The notes below the pieces were generated by a model. The model saw only the letters and a program-made list of their open reading frames with translations. It was not told the origin of the DNA and did not search any database. From the NCBI RefSeq assembly GCF_910585845.1, contig NZ_CAJUHF010000002.1, positions 62,001-126,000 of the forward strand: a stretch of DNA of 64,000 bases. Reading direction: 5' to 3'. This document shows, piece by piece, positions 29,504 through 38,293 of this stretch. The translations under genes and the position numbers were made by a program. The first letter of the stretch is position 1, and each line of letters begins with the position of its first letter. This DNA is from an uncultured Bacteroides sp. (GTDB lineage: Bacteria; Bacteroidota; Bacteroidia; Bacteroidales; Bacteroidaceae).

Positions 29504-30085
29504 CTATAACATATCTTGTTTCTTCATCTCCTCTGCCACCAGTTCCAGCTCAGCATACCAATCCTCGCCAAACTTGCGTATTAGCGGTTCTTTCAGAAAT
29601 TTATATACCGGAAGATTTTCTTTCCGTCCCAGCAGCACAGCTGCCTTGCAGACGTCCCACCGATTATAGTTCACTGCCTTATATGCACCGTAATTCCCTA
29701 CCCTTATCGGATAGAGATGGCAGGAAACCGGTTTATAGAAGTCAGTCTTACCCTCCCGATAAGCCTTCTCGATGGCACAATAGCAACAGCCTTTTTCGTC
29801 ATAGCAAGTAAAGACACAATCCTTATTGTTGACAATGGAAGTGACCAAGTCGCCTTCGCAATCTGTATAGACAACACCTTGCTTTTCCAACACGGCGTGT
29901 GCCTCTGGCGAAAGTTCATCCCAAATCACCGGAAGCACTTCTTCCAGCTTTTCTACCTCCTCCAACTCCACGGGAGCACCGGCATCCCCCTCAATGCAAC
30001 ATGCACCTTTGCAGGCACCCAAGTCGCAAAGAAATTTCTCACGCAGTACGTCAAAACTTACTACAACATCTCCTATCTGTATCAT
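29504..30085 (-). CDS. DUF3109 family cysteine-rich protein
   Basis: 193 residues with no signal peptide. Cysteines cluster as CDLGACKGACC near the N-terminus, CVFTCYDEKGCCYCAIEK in the middle and SCHLYP after it, similar in style to YkgJ-type proteins that bind Zn or Fe-S. It is conserved in Bacteroidota with unknown function. It begins 9 bp after the lipoprotein gene 30095-30754, so the two may be co-transcribed. Metal binding is inference from the cysteines. Confidence 0.82.
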   Translation of the reverse strand: MIQIGDVVVSFDVLREKFLCDLGACKGACCIEGDAGAPVELEEVEKLEEVLPVIWDELSPEAHAVLEKQGVVYTDCEGDLVTSIVNNKDCVFTCYDEKGCCYCAIEKAYREGKTDFYKPVSCHLYPIRVGNYGAYKAVNYNRWDVCKAAVLLGRKENLPVYKFLKEPLIRKFGEDWYAELELVAEEMKKQDML

Positions 30086-30094
30086 ATAAACATT

Positions 30095-30754
30095 TTATGG
30101 TTGAATAGACAAATCGATCACATAGCAATCGTCCACATAGAAAGTGGTACCTGCATAGCTATGAATCTCAAAAACGAAAGTATTTGCAATAGCCGGAACT
30201 CTTATTGTATAGTCAAATAATTTCCATTCCCCTCCTGTATCAGAAAAACGGGGAATCCCATATCCTCCCCCTCTTATAATGTCCAGCGTATCCTCATCAT
30301 AAAAGGTTCTCAAAACATCGTTGGATATATTGGAAGAAGCACTCTTACGGAAATAGCAATACATCCTCGCTCCATTGCCAGATTCCCCATCCATCAGATA
30401 ATGATGAACAATCCTGATGCGATGCCCGGGCACAACAGATACAGGCTGGCTAATTAACGCCGTAATTCCTGTCCTCGGTGAGCATAGTTTAGCAGAAGCA
30501 GTACCTTCATAAACAATCTCGCGTTCAGCAAATACACATTCTTGCTGTGTGCGCATAGACCAACCATCGAGATACTCCTTACTCCCGAATATTCCACCAC
30601 TCCATCTCTCACAATTACCGTTAGTCAGCAGATTCATAAGTTGCGTCGGCTCTTCCAGCGGCGGCTGTTCGTCCGTATCCTCCTCTATTTCCTTCACACA
30701 GGAAGAACAGACAAGGGTCAAGCAACAAAAAAGTATAAGATAGCAATAATGCAT
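30095..30754 (-). CDS. Predicted surface lipoprotein of unknown function
   Basis: 219 residues. The signal ends in a lipobox with Cys19 (LVCSSC) followed by VKEIEEDTDEQ; such acidic residues after the Cys act as a lipoprotein export signal to the cell surface in Bacteroidota. The rest looks like one beta-sandwich, carbohydrate-binding-like domain (NLLTNGNCERWSGG, FYVDDCYVIDL), as in CBM-type modules. No catalytic motif is visible. Ligand binding is inference. Confidence 0.72.
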   Translation of the reverse strand: MHYCYLILFCCLTLVCSSCVKEIEEDTDEQPPLEEPTQLMNLLTNGNCERWSGGIFGSKEYLDGWSMRTQQECVFAEREIVYEGTASAKLCSPRTGITALISQPVSVVPGHRIRIVHHYLMDGESGNGARMYCYFRKSASSNISNDVLRTFYDEDTLDIIRGGGYGIPRFSDTGGEWKLFDYTIRVPAIANTFVFEIHSYAGTTFYVDDCYVIDLSIQP

Positions 30755-30764
30755 GAATTACCCT

Positions 30765-30826
30765 AAAAGAATAGAGTGCATCAAAACGTCAACAGTATCC
30801 ATCTTCAGTTTCAACACACTCTATTC
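30765..30826 (-). terminator. Terminator after gpmI
   Basis: On the minus strand GAATAGAGTG (30826-30817) pairs perfectly with CACTCTATTC (30778-30769), followed by TTTTAG. The loop is long (38 nt). Confidence 0.55.
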
Positions 30827-30843
30827 CGGTTTTCGTATATATC

Positions 30844-32358
30844 TTACTTTATCAAATCCTTACCCGTAATCTCAGCCGGCTGCTCCATGCCGAGAATATG
30901 CAGGATAGAAGGAGCCACATCTGCCAGAACACCGTTCTCCACCTTGGCATCCTTGTTTTCCGTTACGTAAACAAAAGGAACAGGATTCAGGGAGTGGGCC
31001 GTGTTCGGAGTGCCGTCTTCGTTCAACGCATGGTCAGCGTTGCCGTGGTCGGCAATGATGATGACTTCGTAATCGTTGGCCTTGGCAGCTTCCACAGTAT
31101 CCTTTACGCATTCGTCGATGGCTTTCACGGCTTTCTCGATAGCACTATAGATGCCGGTATGACCTACCATGTCACCGTTTGCATAGTTCACGACGATGAA
31201 GTCGAACTTCTGGGTATTAATAGCTTCTACCAGTTTATCTTTCACCTCGTAAGCGCTCATTTCCGGCTTCAGGTCGTAAGTCGCCACCTTCGGAGAGGGA
31301 ACCAGAATACGTTCTTCTCCATCGTAGGGAGTCTCGCGGCCACCGTTGAAGAAGAAAGTAACATGAGCATACTTTTCTGTCTCTGCAATGTGCAGCTGCG
31401 TCTTGCCCTGAGTAGACAGATACTCGCCCAACGTATTCCGCACATTCTCCTTGTCGAAAAGGATATGAACACCCTTGAACGAAGCATCATACGGGGTCAT
31501 GCAGTAATACTGCAATCCCGGAATGGTATGCATGCCTTGTTCGGGCATATCCTGCTGCGTCAGTACAATGGTCAACTCTTTGGCACGGTCGTTACGATAG
31601 TTGAAGAAGATCACCACGTCGCCTTCCTTGATGGTACCGTCTACATTACCATTGACAATCGGCTTGATAAATTCGTCCGTCACACCTTCGTCATACGATT
31701 CTTGCATCGCCTGAACCATATCCGTGGCTACCTTGCCTTCACCGTTCACCAACAGATCGTATGCTACTTTTACACGCTCCCAACGTTTGTCTCTATCCAT
31801 TGCGTAGAAACGTCCCACGATAGAAGCTACCTTACCGGCAGACTGTGCACAGTGTGCTGTCAGTTCTTCAATAAAGCCCTTACCGCTCTTCGGGTCGGTG
31901 TCACGACCGTCCATAAAGCAGTGAATGAACGTATTGTCCAAGCCATATTCCTTAGAAATATCACACAACTTGAAGAGATGGTCCAAAGAACTGTGCACAC
32001 CACCGTTGGAAGTCAATCCCATGAAGTGGACATTCTTGCTGTTCTCTTTGGCGTAAGAGAAAGCGGAGATCACTTCGGGGTTCTTCAGGATGCTATTGTC
32101 TGCGCAGGCACGGTTGATCTTCACCAAATCCTGATATACGATACGGCCGGCGCCGATATTGAGGTGTCCTACCTCCGAGTTACCCATCTGTCCGTCGGGC
32201 AATCCCACGTTCTCGCCGCTCGCCTGGAGCTGTGAATGCGGATATGTCGCCAACAGATAGTCCCAGTACGGAGTGGGAGTATTGAAAATCACATCGTCCT
32301 TCTGATGGTCGCCACAACCCCAACCATCGAGAATCATTAAAAGAGCTTTCTTTGCCAT
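30844..32358 (-). CDS. gpmI: 2,3-bisphosphoglycerate-independent phosphoglycerate mutase
   Basis: 504 residues, alkaline-phosphatase superfamily. The N-terminal metal-binding DGWGCG and catalytic Ser61 in [15 protein letters not shown] are present, as are [17 protein letters not shown]-like NYRNDRAKE and the C-terminal [10 protein letters not shown]. It interconverts 3- and 2-phosphoglycerate in glycolysis using two Mn ions. It is a single gene with a -7 element on the minus strand and is divergent from the propeller-protein gene. Confidence 0.96.
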   Translation of the reverse strand: MAKKALLMILDGWGCGDHQKDDVIFNTPTPYWDYLLATYPHSQLQASGENVGLPDGQMGNSEVGHLNIGAGRIVYQDLVKINRACADNSILKNPEVISAFSYAKENSKNVHFMGLTSNGGVHSSLDHLFKLCDISKEYGLDNTFIHCFMDGRDTDPKSGKGFIEELTAHCAQSAGKVASIVGRFYAMDRDKRWERVKVAYDLLVNGEGKVATDMVQAMQESYDEGVTDEFIKPIVNGNVDGTIKEGDVVIFFNYRNDRAKELTIVLTQQDMPEQGMHTIPGLQYYCMTPYDASFKGVHILFDKENVRNTLGEYLSTQGKTQLHIAETEKYAHVTFFFNGGRETPYDGEERILVPSPKVATYDLKPEMSAYEVKDKLVEAINTQKFDFIVVNYANGDMVGHTGIYSAIEKAVKAIDECVKDTVEAAKANDYEVIIIADHGNADHALNEDGTPNTAHSLNPVPFVYVTENKDAKVENGVLADVAPSILHILGMEQPAEITGKDLIK

Positions 32359-32465
32359 AATATTAATCGAAATTTAATTGTACAATTATCTATATCTGTC
32401 CTTGTTTCCTTCTTTAGCAACAGCCACAGACGCAATCTGTTGATAAAAAACAAACTTTCGGGCTG

Positions 32466-32473
32466 CAAAGTTA
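32466..32473 (-). promoter_or_regulatory. -7 promoter element for gpmI
   Basis: Minus-strand TAACTTTG matches TAnnTTTG, giving a leader of about 100 nt before the gpmI ATG. Confidence 0.5.
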
Positions 32474-32515
32474 CGAAAAAGCACGGTTTATGCGTACATT
32501 TTCAGGTGATTTATA

Positions 32516-32523
32516 TACTTTTG
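32516..32523 (+). promoter_or_regulatory. -7 promoter element for the propeller-protein gene
   Basis: TACTTTTG matches TAnnTTTG and lies 58 bp before the ATG at 32582. With the gpmI element it forms a divergent promoter pair. Confidence 0.5.
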
Positions 32524-32581
32524 TGCCCAAAGGGAGTCCTAACCTTCAACCATCAACAGTCAACAATTAAAAGCAAAGCGT

Positions 32582-34138
32582 ATGAACACACATCGACTTT
32601 TTGCACTAATATGCCTCCTGCTCACAACTGCAGTAACCTACGCACAGTCCGAAACCCTCGTCGTAGGAAAGAAGACAGACGGAACCGATCTGAAAGCCCA
32701 ATGCTACACCTTCCCGCAACGAATAGAGACTTTCGCCATGAGCGAACAAGGAGATTATCTCTGCATCTGCTTCAGAGAACTCTCACAAAACGGAAGAACC
32801 CCGAAGAGCAAAGGAGAACTCGGATTCTACGACACACAAAGCAACCGGCTGTTATGGAAGCAACCTTTCAACTTTGCCAGAGCACAAATCACCTGCCTCT
32901 CGGATGGTGTACTGGTGGTCGACATAAACAACAAGATATCCCTGCTCAACAAAGAAGACGGAACTAAGAGATGGGAAACCAAACTATTCCCGGTGCATGT
33001 GGACGACTCGTTGGGACTGGTCTTAGGCTATAACTCCCCCACCGCCAACAAGCTCCGCGCCATCAGCCTGAAGTCCGGCAACGTACTCTGGAAAAACAAG
33101 ATGCCCCACCAATATGGCTGGAACCAGGTGCTCGACCTCAAAGAGAACAAGCGACTGATCGTTGCCGACGAATTGCACCGGCTGGACTTCATGACTGGAG
33201 AGCTCCTCACCTACCCGGGCAAACCGGGAGCGCACGACACTAAAGCAGCATTGTTGCAAGGACTCGCCATGGTGGCACAAGCCGCTCTCGGTGCAGCAAT
33301 CTCCGGTGGAATGTACTACGGTTATTACGTCCCCGCCGGCAACAACACCATCACGGGACTGACCTCCAACATCCTCCCTCAAGATTCGGTCTACTACTGG
33401 GCGGACCGCGAACAGATTTCCTGCGTAGACACCGCACTCAACGTAGTCTGGCAAAAAGAATTCCCGAACGTAAAGGCGTCGCGTTCCATGCTCTTCATGC
33501 AAGACGGCAAACTGTTCATGCTGAATTACGGCTACGGCCTGCGCGAGGGCAGAAGCCGCAAAAAATACGGACGCCCGTTCATCGCCTGCTACGACCCGCA
33601 GAACGGCGAAGAACTCTTTTTCAATCAACTGAGCGTCAAGAAAGACATTATTGAGAATGCCCTGCATACAAGCAATGCCCTGTATATGCTGTTTGACGAC
33701 GGAATGGCCTATCAGGAACTGGCGGACTCGGTCGTGAACATCGTGCCGTGGGACACCAAGCGACACGGCAAACTGGAAGAGATACTGCCCAATACCTTGT
33801 ACGTTGCCAACGACGATAAGACCGTTTTCCAATCGCTTGCCTTCGACGGCGAGCATTGCCTGGTCTACAACGAACAGGGCATCATCTACGAAGTGGATAA
33901 AGACCTGCACATCAGCAACACCTACGAACGCAGCCGCGTTTACGTCCCCCGTATCCGCCTGAAAGACTACTTGTGCATCGGCAACGGCAAGGACTATTGG
34001 TTCATCCACGAGATAGGAATGCCCGTCGCCCACCTGAAAGCAGACTTCAAAAAAGGACAAGTGGTCGGCAACAAGCTCCTGTTGCTGGATGGAAACAGCC
34101 GGTTCCTCTTCATTGACTTGGACGAAGCAATAGAATAA
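32582..34138 (+). CDS. Secreted PQQ-like beta-propeller protein
   Basis: 518 residues with a signal peptide (about 1-22, ending TYAQS). Blade-like repeats of the PQQ/quinoprotein-propeller type appear (GFYDTQSNRLLWKQPF, LLNKEDGTKRWETKL, SLKSGNVLWKNKMP). Between blades, around residues 225-260, is an odd small-residue stretch (LAMVAQAALGAAISGGMYYG). No PQQ-binding or catalytic site is apparent. Location is probably periplasmic or outer membrane. I do not recognise a named family member. Confidence 0.75.
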   Translation: MNTHRLFALICLLLTTAVTYAQSETLVVGKKTDGTDLKAQCYTFPQRIETFAMSEQGDYLCICFRELSQNGRTPKSKGELGFYDTQSNRLLWKQPFNFARAQITCLSDGVLVVDINNKISLLNKEDGTKRWETKLFPVHVDDSLGLVLGYNSPTANKLRAISLKSGNVLWKNKMPHQYGWNQVLDLKENKRLIVADELHRLDFMTGELLTYPGKPGAHDTKAALLQGLAMVAQAALGAAISGGMYYGYYVPAGNNTITGLTSNILPQDSVYYWADREQISCVDTALNVVWQKEFPNVKASRSMLFMQDGKLFMLNYGYGLREGRSRKKYGRPFIACYDPQNGEELFFNQLSVKKDIIENALHTSNALYMLFDDGMAYQELADSVVNIVPWDTKRHGKLEEILPNTLYVANDDKTVFQSLAFDGEHCLVYNEQGIIYEVDKDLHISNTYERSRVYVPRIRLKDYLCIGNGKDYWFIHEIGMPVAHLKADFKKGQVVGNKLLLLDGNSRFLFIDLDEAIE

Positions 34139-34310
34139 CCACCCGGAACTTCCCCAGCATCCGCCTGCAAGATTACAAAAAAGGAGACGGGCATGTAAAG
34201 GATTAATCTACGTTAAGTTAAGGTGACTTCTTAAGGTTCTTTGGAAAGAATACTTACCTTTGGACGCAAAGAAGCAATATCCATACGATTTGCATAACAC
34301 CGGAAACAAC

Positions 34311-35366
34311 ATGAAAAAGATTTTCCTCTGCCTGCTGCTCTTGGTTTCGGGAGTACTGAAAGCACAAGTCATCGAGAACCCCACGTTCAAGGCACGTAAC
34401 GGAAGCATCCGCAACATCACGCGCATCGAACGTACTCCGCAGTACACCAAAATCTACATCCACGCTATCTTCCGCCCACGCTGGTGGATCATGGAAGAGG
34501 GAGACAACTACCTGGAAGATGCCGTTACCGGCAAGCACTACGCGCAGACAGGCATTGAAGGCATCGAACTGAATAAGAAAGTCTTCATGCCCGATTCCGG
34601 CGAAATGGACTTCGTGATGCTGTTCGAGCCGTTGTCCAAGGAGATTCGGAGCATACACCTCATCTCTCCCGGCAGCGACGAATACAACACCTACGACATC
34701 TCACTTGTTCCCTCCGCCCCCAGACAGAAGTCTCCTCTGGAGCAAGTGGAAGGCAACTGGTTTACCCACGACGCACAAGGACGCTGGACGTATGGCATCC
34801 ACGACTCCATCGTTATCTTGAACAACCGCTTTTACACGACCGTGGAATGCAAGAAAAAGGGTAAGCGCCTCACGCTGACCGCCAGGGAGCGCACAGACGG
34901 TTCCATCGCCACCCTGCTGCTGACCCCGGACAAAGACGGCTCCTGCCTCATCGCCCCTTATGCGGGCAAGTTGTTGTTCATTGACTTCTGGGGCACCACC
35001 TGCGCCCCTTGCCGCGCCGGCATCCAGAACACCGCCCACCTGCGCGAAGCATACCGTAACCATCCGGAGTTCCAGTTCGTCTACATCACCGGTGAGAGCG
35101 AATCTCCCGAAAAAGACTACACGATGTACGTGGAGAAACACCTGAAAGGCGAAGTCTGCTACCGCCTGACGGACACGGAGTACAAATATATGCGCCAGCT
35201 CTTCCGCTTTAACGGCATACCCCACTACGTGGTAGTAGAGAAGGACGGTAGCATCTCCACCGAAAATGTCGGAACCCACGAACTGGCCGATTTCCTGAAA
35301 CGCCGTCTCGACAGCGGGAAACAGGCAACGGCTCCTTCCGACGACAATCCCCATACACAACTATAA
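34311..35366 (+). CDS. Secreted thioredoxin-fold (TlpA-like) protein
   Basis: 351 residues from MKKIFLCLLLLVSGVLKAQ, a signal peptide. About 200 residues of unassigned beta-rich sequence precede a C-terminal TlpA-like thioredoxin domain with active site C231-A-P-C234 (FIDFWGTTCAPCRAGIQN) and the cis-Pro region NGIPHYVVVEK. Probably a periplasmic disulfide reductase or protein-folding factor. The in-frame TTG at 34260 is rejected because the signal peptide starts at 34311. It precedes corA by 16 bp. Confidence 0.82.
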   Translation: MKKIFLCLLLLVSGVLKAQVIENPTFKARNGSIRNITRIERTPQYTKIYIHAIFRPRWWIMEEGDNYLEDAVTGKHYAQTGIEGIELNKKVFMPDSGEMDFVMLFEPLSKEIRSIHLISPGSDEYNTYDISLVPSAPRQKSPLEQVEGNWFTHDAQGRWTYGIHDSIVILNNRFYTTVECKKKGKRLTLTARERTDGSIATLLLTPDKDGSCLIAPYAGKLLFIDFWGTTCAPCRAGIQNTAHLREAYRNHPEFQFVYITGESESPEKDYTMYVEKHLKGEVCYRLTDTEYKYMRQLFRFNGIPHYVVVEKDGSISTENVGTHELADFLKRRLDSGKQATAPSDDNPHTQL

Positions 35367-35382
35367 GAAAGGAGGCACCCCG

Positions 35383-36309
35383 ATGAGAACATATCTTGAT
35401 TGTGAATCCGGCTTTATAGAGAAAGCGCAGTGGATGCCCAACTGCTGGATAAACGTCGAATGTCCGGACGACGACGACTTCGACTTCCTGACCAAAAAAC
35501 TGAAAGTTCCCGAATCTTTCCTGGAAGACATCGCCGACGCAGACGAACGCCCACGCACAGAGACGGAGGAGAACTGGCTACTCACCATCCTGCGCATCCC
35601 CATGCAAAGCAACCAGCAGGACATCCCGTTCATCACCGTGCCCATAGGCATCATTACCAACGACAAGATTATCGTATCGGTATGCTACCACAAAACGGAA
35701 CTTATCCCCGACTTCATCCTGCACGCACGCCACAAGGGCACCACCGTGAACAACAAACTGGACCTGATCTTGCGAATGATCCACTCTTCCGCTGTCTGGT
35801 TCCTGAAGTACCTGAAGCAAATCAACAACGAAGTAGCCAGTGCAGAAAAGAAGCTGGAGAACAGCATCCGTAACGAAGATTTGCTCCGCCTGATGAAACT
35901 GCAAAAGACGCTTGTGTACTTCAAAACCTCCATACGCGGCAATGAAGTGATGATAGGACGACTGAGAAACATCTTCCAGAATACCAGCTACCTGAACAAG
36001 GAGCTACTGGAAGACGTCGTCATCGAACTGAAACAGGCCTACGACACCGTAAACATCTATAGTGACATCCTCACAGGCACGATGAATGCGTCTGCTTCCA
36101 TCATCTCAAACAACGTCAACGCCATCATGAAACGCATGACGAGCCTCTCCATTACGCTCATGATACCGACACTAATAGCCAGCTTCTACGGCATGAACGT
36201 AGATATCCATCTGGAAGATTTTCCGTATGCTTTCTTCTTCATCATACTGATCTCCGCTATTCTTTCGGCAGGGATATTCATTTGTTTCAAAAAAATCAAA
36301 TGGTTCTAA
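35383..36309 (+). CDS. corA: CorA-family divalent cation transporter
   Basis: 308 residues. A long cytoplasmic N-terminal domain and stalk helix precede two C-terminal transmembrane helices. The defining pore motif G-M-N is at residues 270-272 (SFYGMNVDI). It forms a homopentameric Mg2+ (or Co2+/Ni2+) channel. AAGGAGG lies just upstream of the ATG. It may be co-transcribed with the thioredoxin-fold gene, though a functional link is not obvious. Confidence 0.92.
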   Translation: MRTYLDCESGFIEKAQWMPNCWINVECPDDDDFDFLTKKLKVPESFLEDIADADERPRTETEENWLLTILRIPMQSNQQDIPFITVPIGIITNDKIIVSVCYHKTELIPDFILHARHKGTTVNNKLDLILRMIHSSAVWFLKYLKQINNEVASAEKKLENSIRNEDLLRLMKLQKTLVYFKTSIRGNEVMIGRLRNIFQNTSYLNKELLEDVVIELKQAYDTVNIYSDILTGTMNASASIISNNVNAIMKRMTSLSITLMIPTLIASFYGMNVDIHLEDFPYAFFFIILISAILSAGIFICFKKIKWF

Positions 36310-36386
36310 AAGTAATGCAGGAAGGTAAACTCTGACTTTCTGCCCTTGTGCCTTCCCCCCACTGCACCATAGCCCAAAGGTTATTG

Positions 36387-36430
36387 CTCTGTACCAACTC
36401 TGTATCAGCTCTGTACTATCTCCGTACAAA
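36387..36430. repeat. Four tandem 11-bp units
   Basis: CTCTGTACCAA, CTCTGTATCAG, CTCTGTACTAT and CTCCGTACAAA follow one another exactly at 36387, 36398, 36409 and 36420. The last unit also pairs with TACGGAG at 36446-36452. This lies between the convergent corA and rnhB genes. Confidence 0.72.
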
Positions 36431-36495
36431 GGTACTTGGAGATAATACGGAGCAAAACCGCTACGGAACCGATGGAGAGATGTAGAAAATCCTTT

Positions 36496-37116
36496 TCAGG
36501 ATTTACTGTCTTCACCGAAGTCCAGCGTCAACTGTGCGTCGCCCAACAGGTTGAACGTCATGCGATGATAAGGCGTAGTGCCGTATTGTGCAATGGCGGC
36601 ACGATGTTTTTTAGTGGGATAGCCTTTGTTGTTGTCCCAGTCATAATAAGGAAACTCTTTGTGCAGACGGTTCATGTAGTCGTCACGGTAGGTCTTTGCC
36701 AGGATGGAAGCGGCGGCGATAGAGAGGTATTTGCCGTCTCCCTTGACCACGGTAGTATGCGGCAGTTCCTGATATTTCCTGAAACGGTTTCCGTCAATCA
36801 GCAGATGCTCCGGGCGTACTTTCAGTTGGTCTACCGCACGATGCATGGCGAGGAAAGAAGCGTTCAAGATATTTATCTTGTCGATCTCTTCGGGAGATAC
36901 CACACCTACGGCCCATGCCACGGCTTCTTTCTCAATCACTTCGCGCAGGGCATAGCGCTGATGTTCTGTCAACTGTTTGGAATCATTCAGCAACTCATTC
37001 TTGAAGTCTTTCGGAAGGATGACAGCAGCCGCATACACAGCCCCTGCCAAGCAACCACGCCCCGCCTCATCGCAGCCGGCTTCTATCAGGTCTTTATTTA
37101 AGTAAGGTAACAGCAT
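36496..37116 (-). CDS. rnhB: Ribonuclease HII
   Basis: 206 residues from [10 protein letters not shown]. The active-site motif D16-E-A-G-R-G is present, followed by GSRLTEHQR-like [14 protein letters not shown] and DGN, with later [10 protein letters not shown]. It cleaves RNA in RNA-DNA hybrids and removes single ribonucleotides. A longer reading from 37140 is possible but its extra residues are not family-like. It is a single gene. Confidence 0.94.
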   Translation of the reverse strand: MLLPYLNKDLIEAGCDEAGRGCLAGAVYAAAVILPKDFKNELLNDSKQLTEHQRYALREVIEKEAVAWAVGVVSPEEIDKINILNASFLAMHRAVDQLKVRPEHLLIDGNRFRKYQELPHTTVVKGDGKYLSIAAASILAKTYRDDYMNRLHKEFPYYDWDNNKGYPTKKHRAAIAQYGTTPYHRMTFNLLGDAQLTLDFGEDSKS

Positions 37117-37259
37117 ATATTCTTTGTTTATCTTCTGCACGGCTTTTCATTTTGAGGAATTAAAAGAGTTAAAGCCATGTATCTTCTGTTATTTAAAGAT
37201 GCAAATTTAGATATAAATCGTGATTTATATCTAAATTCGTCCCCCAAAACGCCATTACC

Positions 37260-37538
37260 ATGTTTACTATTATCGGATTGATGCTCACAGGCATGTTGCT
37301 GGGCTACTTCTTACGGAAACAGAATCTGGGAAAGATACACAAAGCCATCACTGTACTGATCTGGCTACTTCTCTTCCTATTAGGCATCGAAGTGGGAGGC
37401 AACGAACAGATCGTCAAAGGACTACACACCATCGGACTCGAAGCCCTTATACTCACCATAGGCGGTACCTTGGGCAGCGTGATTGCCGCCTGGATACTGT
37501 GGAAAGCCTTATACGGACAGAAAGGAGGGCAAGCATGA
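37260..37538 (+). CDS. LysO-type lysine exporter, N-terminal part encoded separately
   Basis: 92 residues with three predicted membrane helices (MFTIIGLMLTGMLLGYFLR, AITVLIWLLLFLLGIEVGG and a third near LILTIGGTLGSVIAAWIL). It matches the first part of LysO/YbjE, which is a single protein of about 300 residues in E. coli. The next gene supplies the rest, starting inside the stop codon of this one (ATGA overlap). Both parts look intact, so this is more likely a conserved two-subunit form than a recent frameshift. Confidence 0.8.
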   Translation: MFTIIGLMLTGMLLGYFLRKQNLGKIHKAITVLIWLLLFLLGIEVGGNEQIVKGLHTIGLEALILTIGGTLGSVIAAWILWKALYGQKGGQA

Positions 37539-38140
37539 AAGGAAGCCTCATCATTGTCGGTTTCTTCATCGCGGGCACGCTATGCGGCGTCTGCCAGTTG
37601 ATCCCTGCCGACTTCATAACAGATAGCCGAATCAGCTTCTATGCCCTCTGCGCACTGATGTTCTGCGTAGGCATAAGCATAGGCAATGACCCGCAAACGC
37701 TAAAGAACTTCCGCTCGCTCAACCCGAGGTTGGTCTTCCTGCCCGTCATGACCATCTTGGGCACGCTTGCCGGCTCTGCTGCCGTAAACCTAATATTGAC
37801 GCACCGCTCACTGACCGACTGCCTGGCTGTAGGGTCGGGATTCGGTTATTACTCGCTTTCCAGCATCTTCATCACCGAATACAAAGGTGCCGAACTGGGT
37901 ACCATCGCCCTGCTTGCCAACATCAGCCGCGAAATACTGACCCTGCTTGCCGCCCCTCTGCTGGCACACTGGTTCGGTAAACTCGCCCCCATCTCGGCAG
38001 GTGGAGCAACCAGCATGGACACCACGCTACCCATCATCACACGCACTTCCGGCCAGCAGTTTGTTGTGGTATCCATCTTCCACGGATTCATAGTAGACTT
38101 TAGCGTGCCATTTCTCGTAACCTTGTTCTGTTCGCTTTAA
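37535..38140 (+). CDS. LysO-type lysine exporter, C-terminal part
   Basis: 201 residues, mostly membrane helices. Conserved LysO blocks include LCALMFCVGISIGND, SGFGYYSLSSIFITEYKGAELGTIALLANISRE and SMDTTLPIITRTSG. It starts at ATG 37535, overlapping the previous stop by 4 bp, with AAGGAGGG just upstream, so translation is coupled. Together with the 92-residue partner it should export lysine or a related amino acid; the substrate is inferred from the family. Confidence 0.82.
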   Translation: MKGSLIIVGFFIAGTLCGVCQLIPADFITDSRISFYALCALMFCVGISIGNDPQTLKNFRSLNPRLVFLPVMTILGTLAGSAAVNLILTHRSLTDCLAVGSGFGYYSLSSIFITEYKGAELGTIALLANISREILTLLAAPLLAHWFGKLAPISAGGATSMDTTLPIITRTSGQQFVVVSIFHGFIVDFSVPFLVTLFCSL

Positions 38141-38263
38141 GCGTTTTGCCCGGTGATGGTGGCATGCAGAAGAGAAAAATACGCCAATATCCAAACAGTC
38201 AGGCTCAACAAAGGCAATCGCATTTATTCATATGAAAAGATTGGAGATGACTCTAATAATTAC

Positions 38264-38271
38264 TACATTTG
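38264..38271 (+). promoter_or_regulatory. -7 promoter element for the HTCS gene
   Basis: TACATTTG is a full -7 match, 22 bp before the ATG at 38294. It overlaps TTTGTAACT (38268-38276), which resembles the repeated GTAAC sites before susC and the GH115 gene. Confidence 0.6.
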
Positions 38272-38293
38272 TAACTATGTTTAAAAGAGCCTT

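Noticed and set aside
29208..29669. 153-residue open frame over array copy 2
   Set aside because: It covers the gyrB terminator, the array and the antisense end of the DUF3109 gene; an artefact of repeats.
34255..34262. TACCTTTG as promoter for the thioredoxin-fold gene
   Set aside because: It matches the -7 consensus, but the nearby TTTG is only 11 bp upstream, too close for a -33 element; left unassigned.
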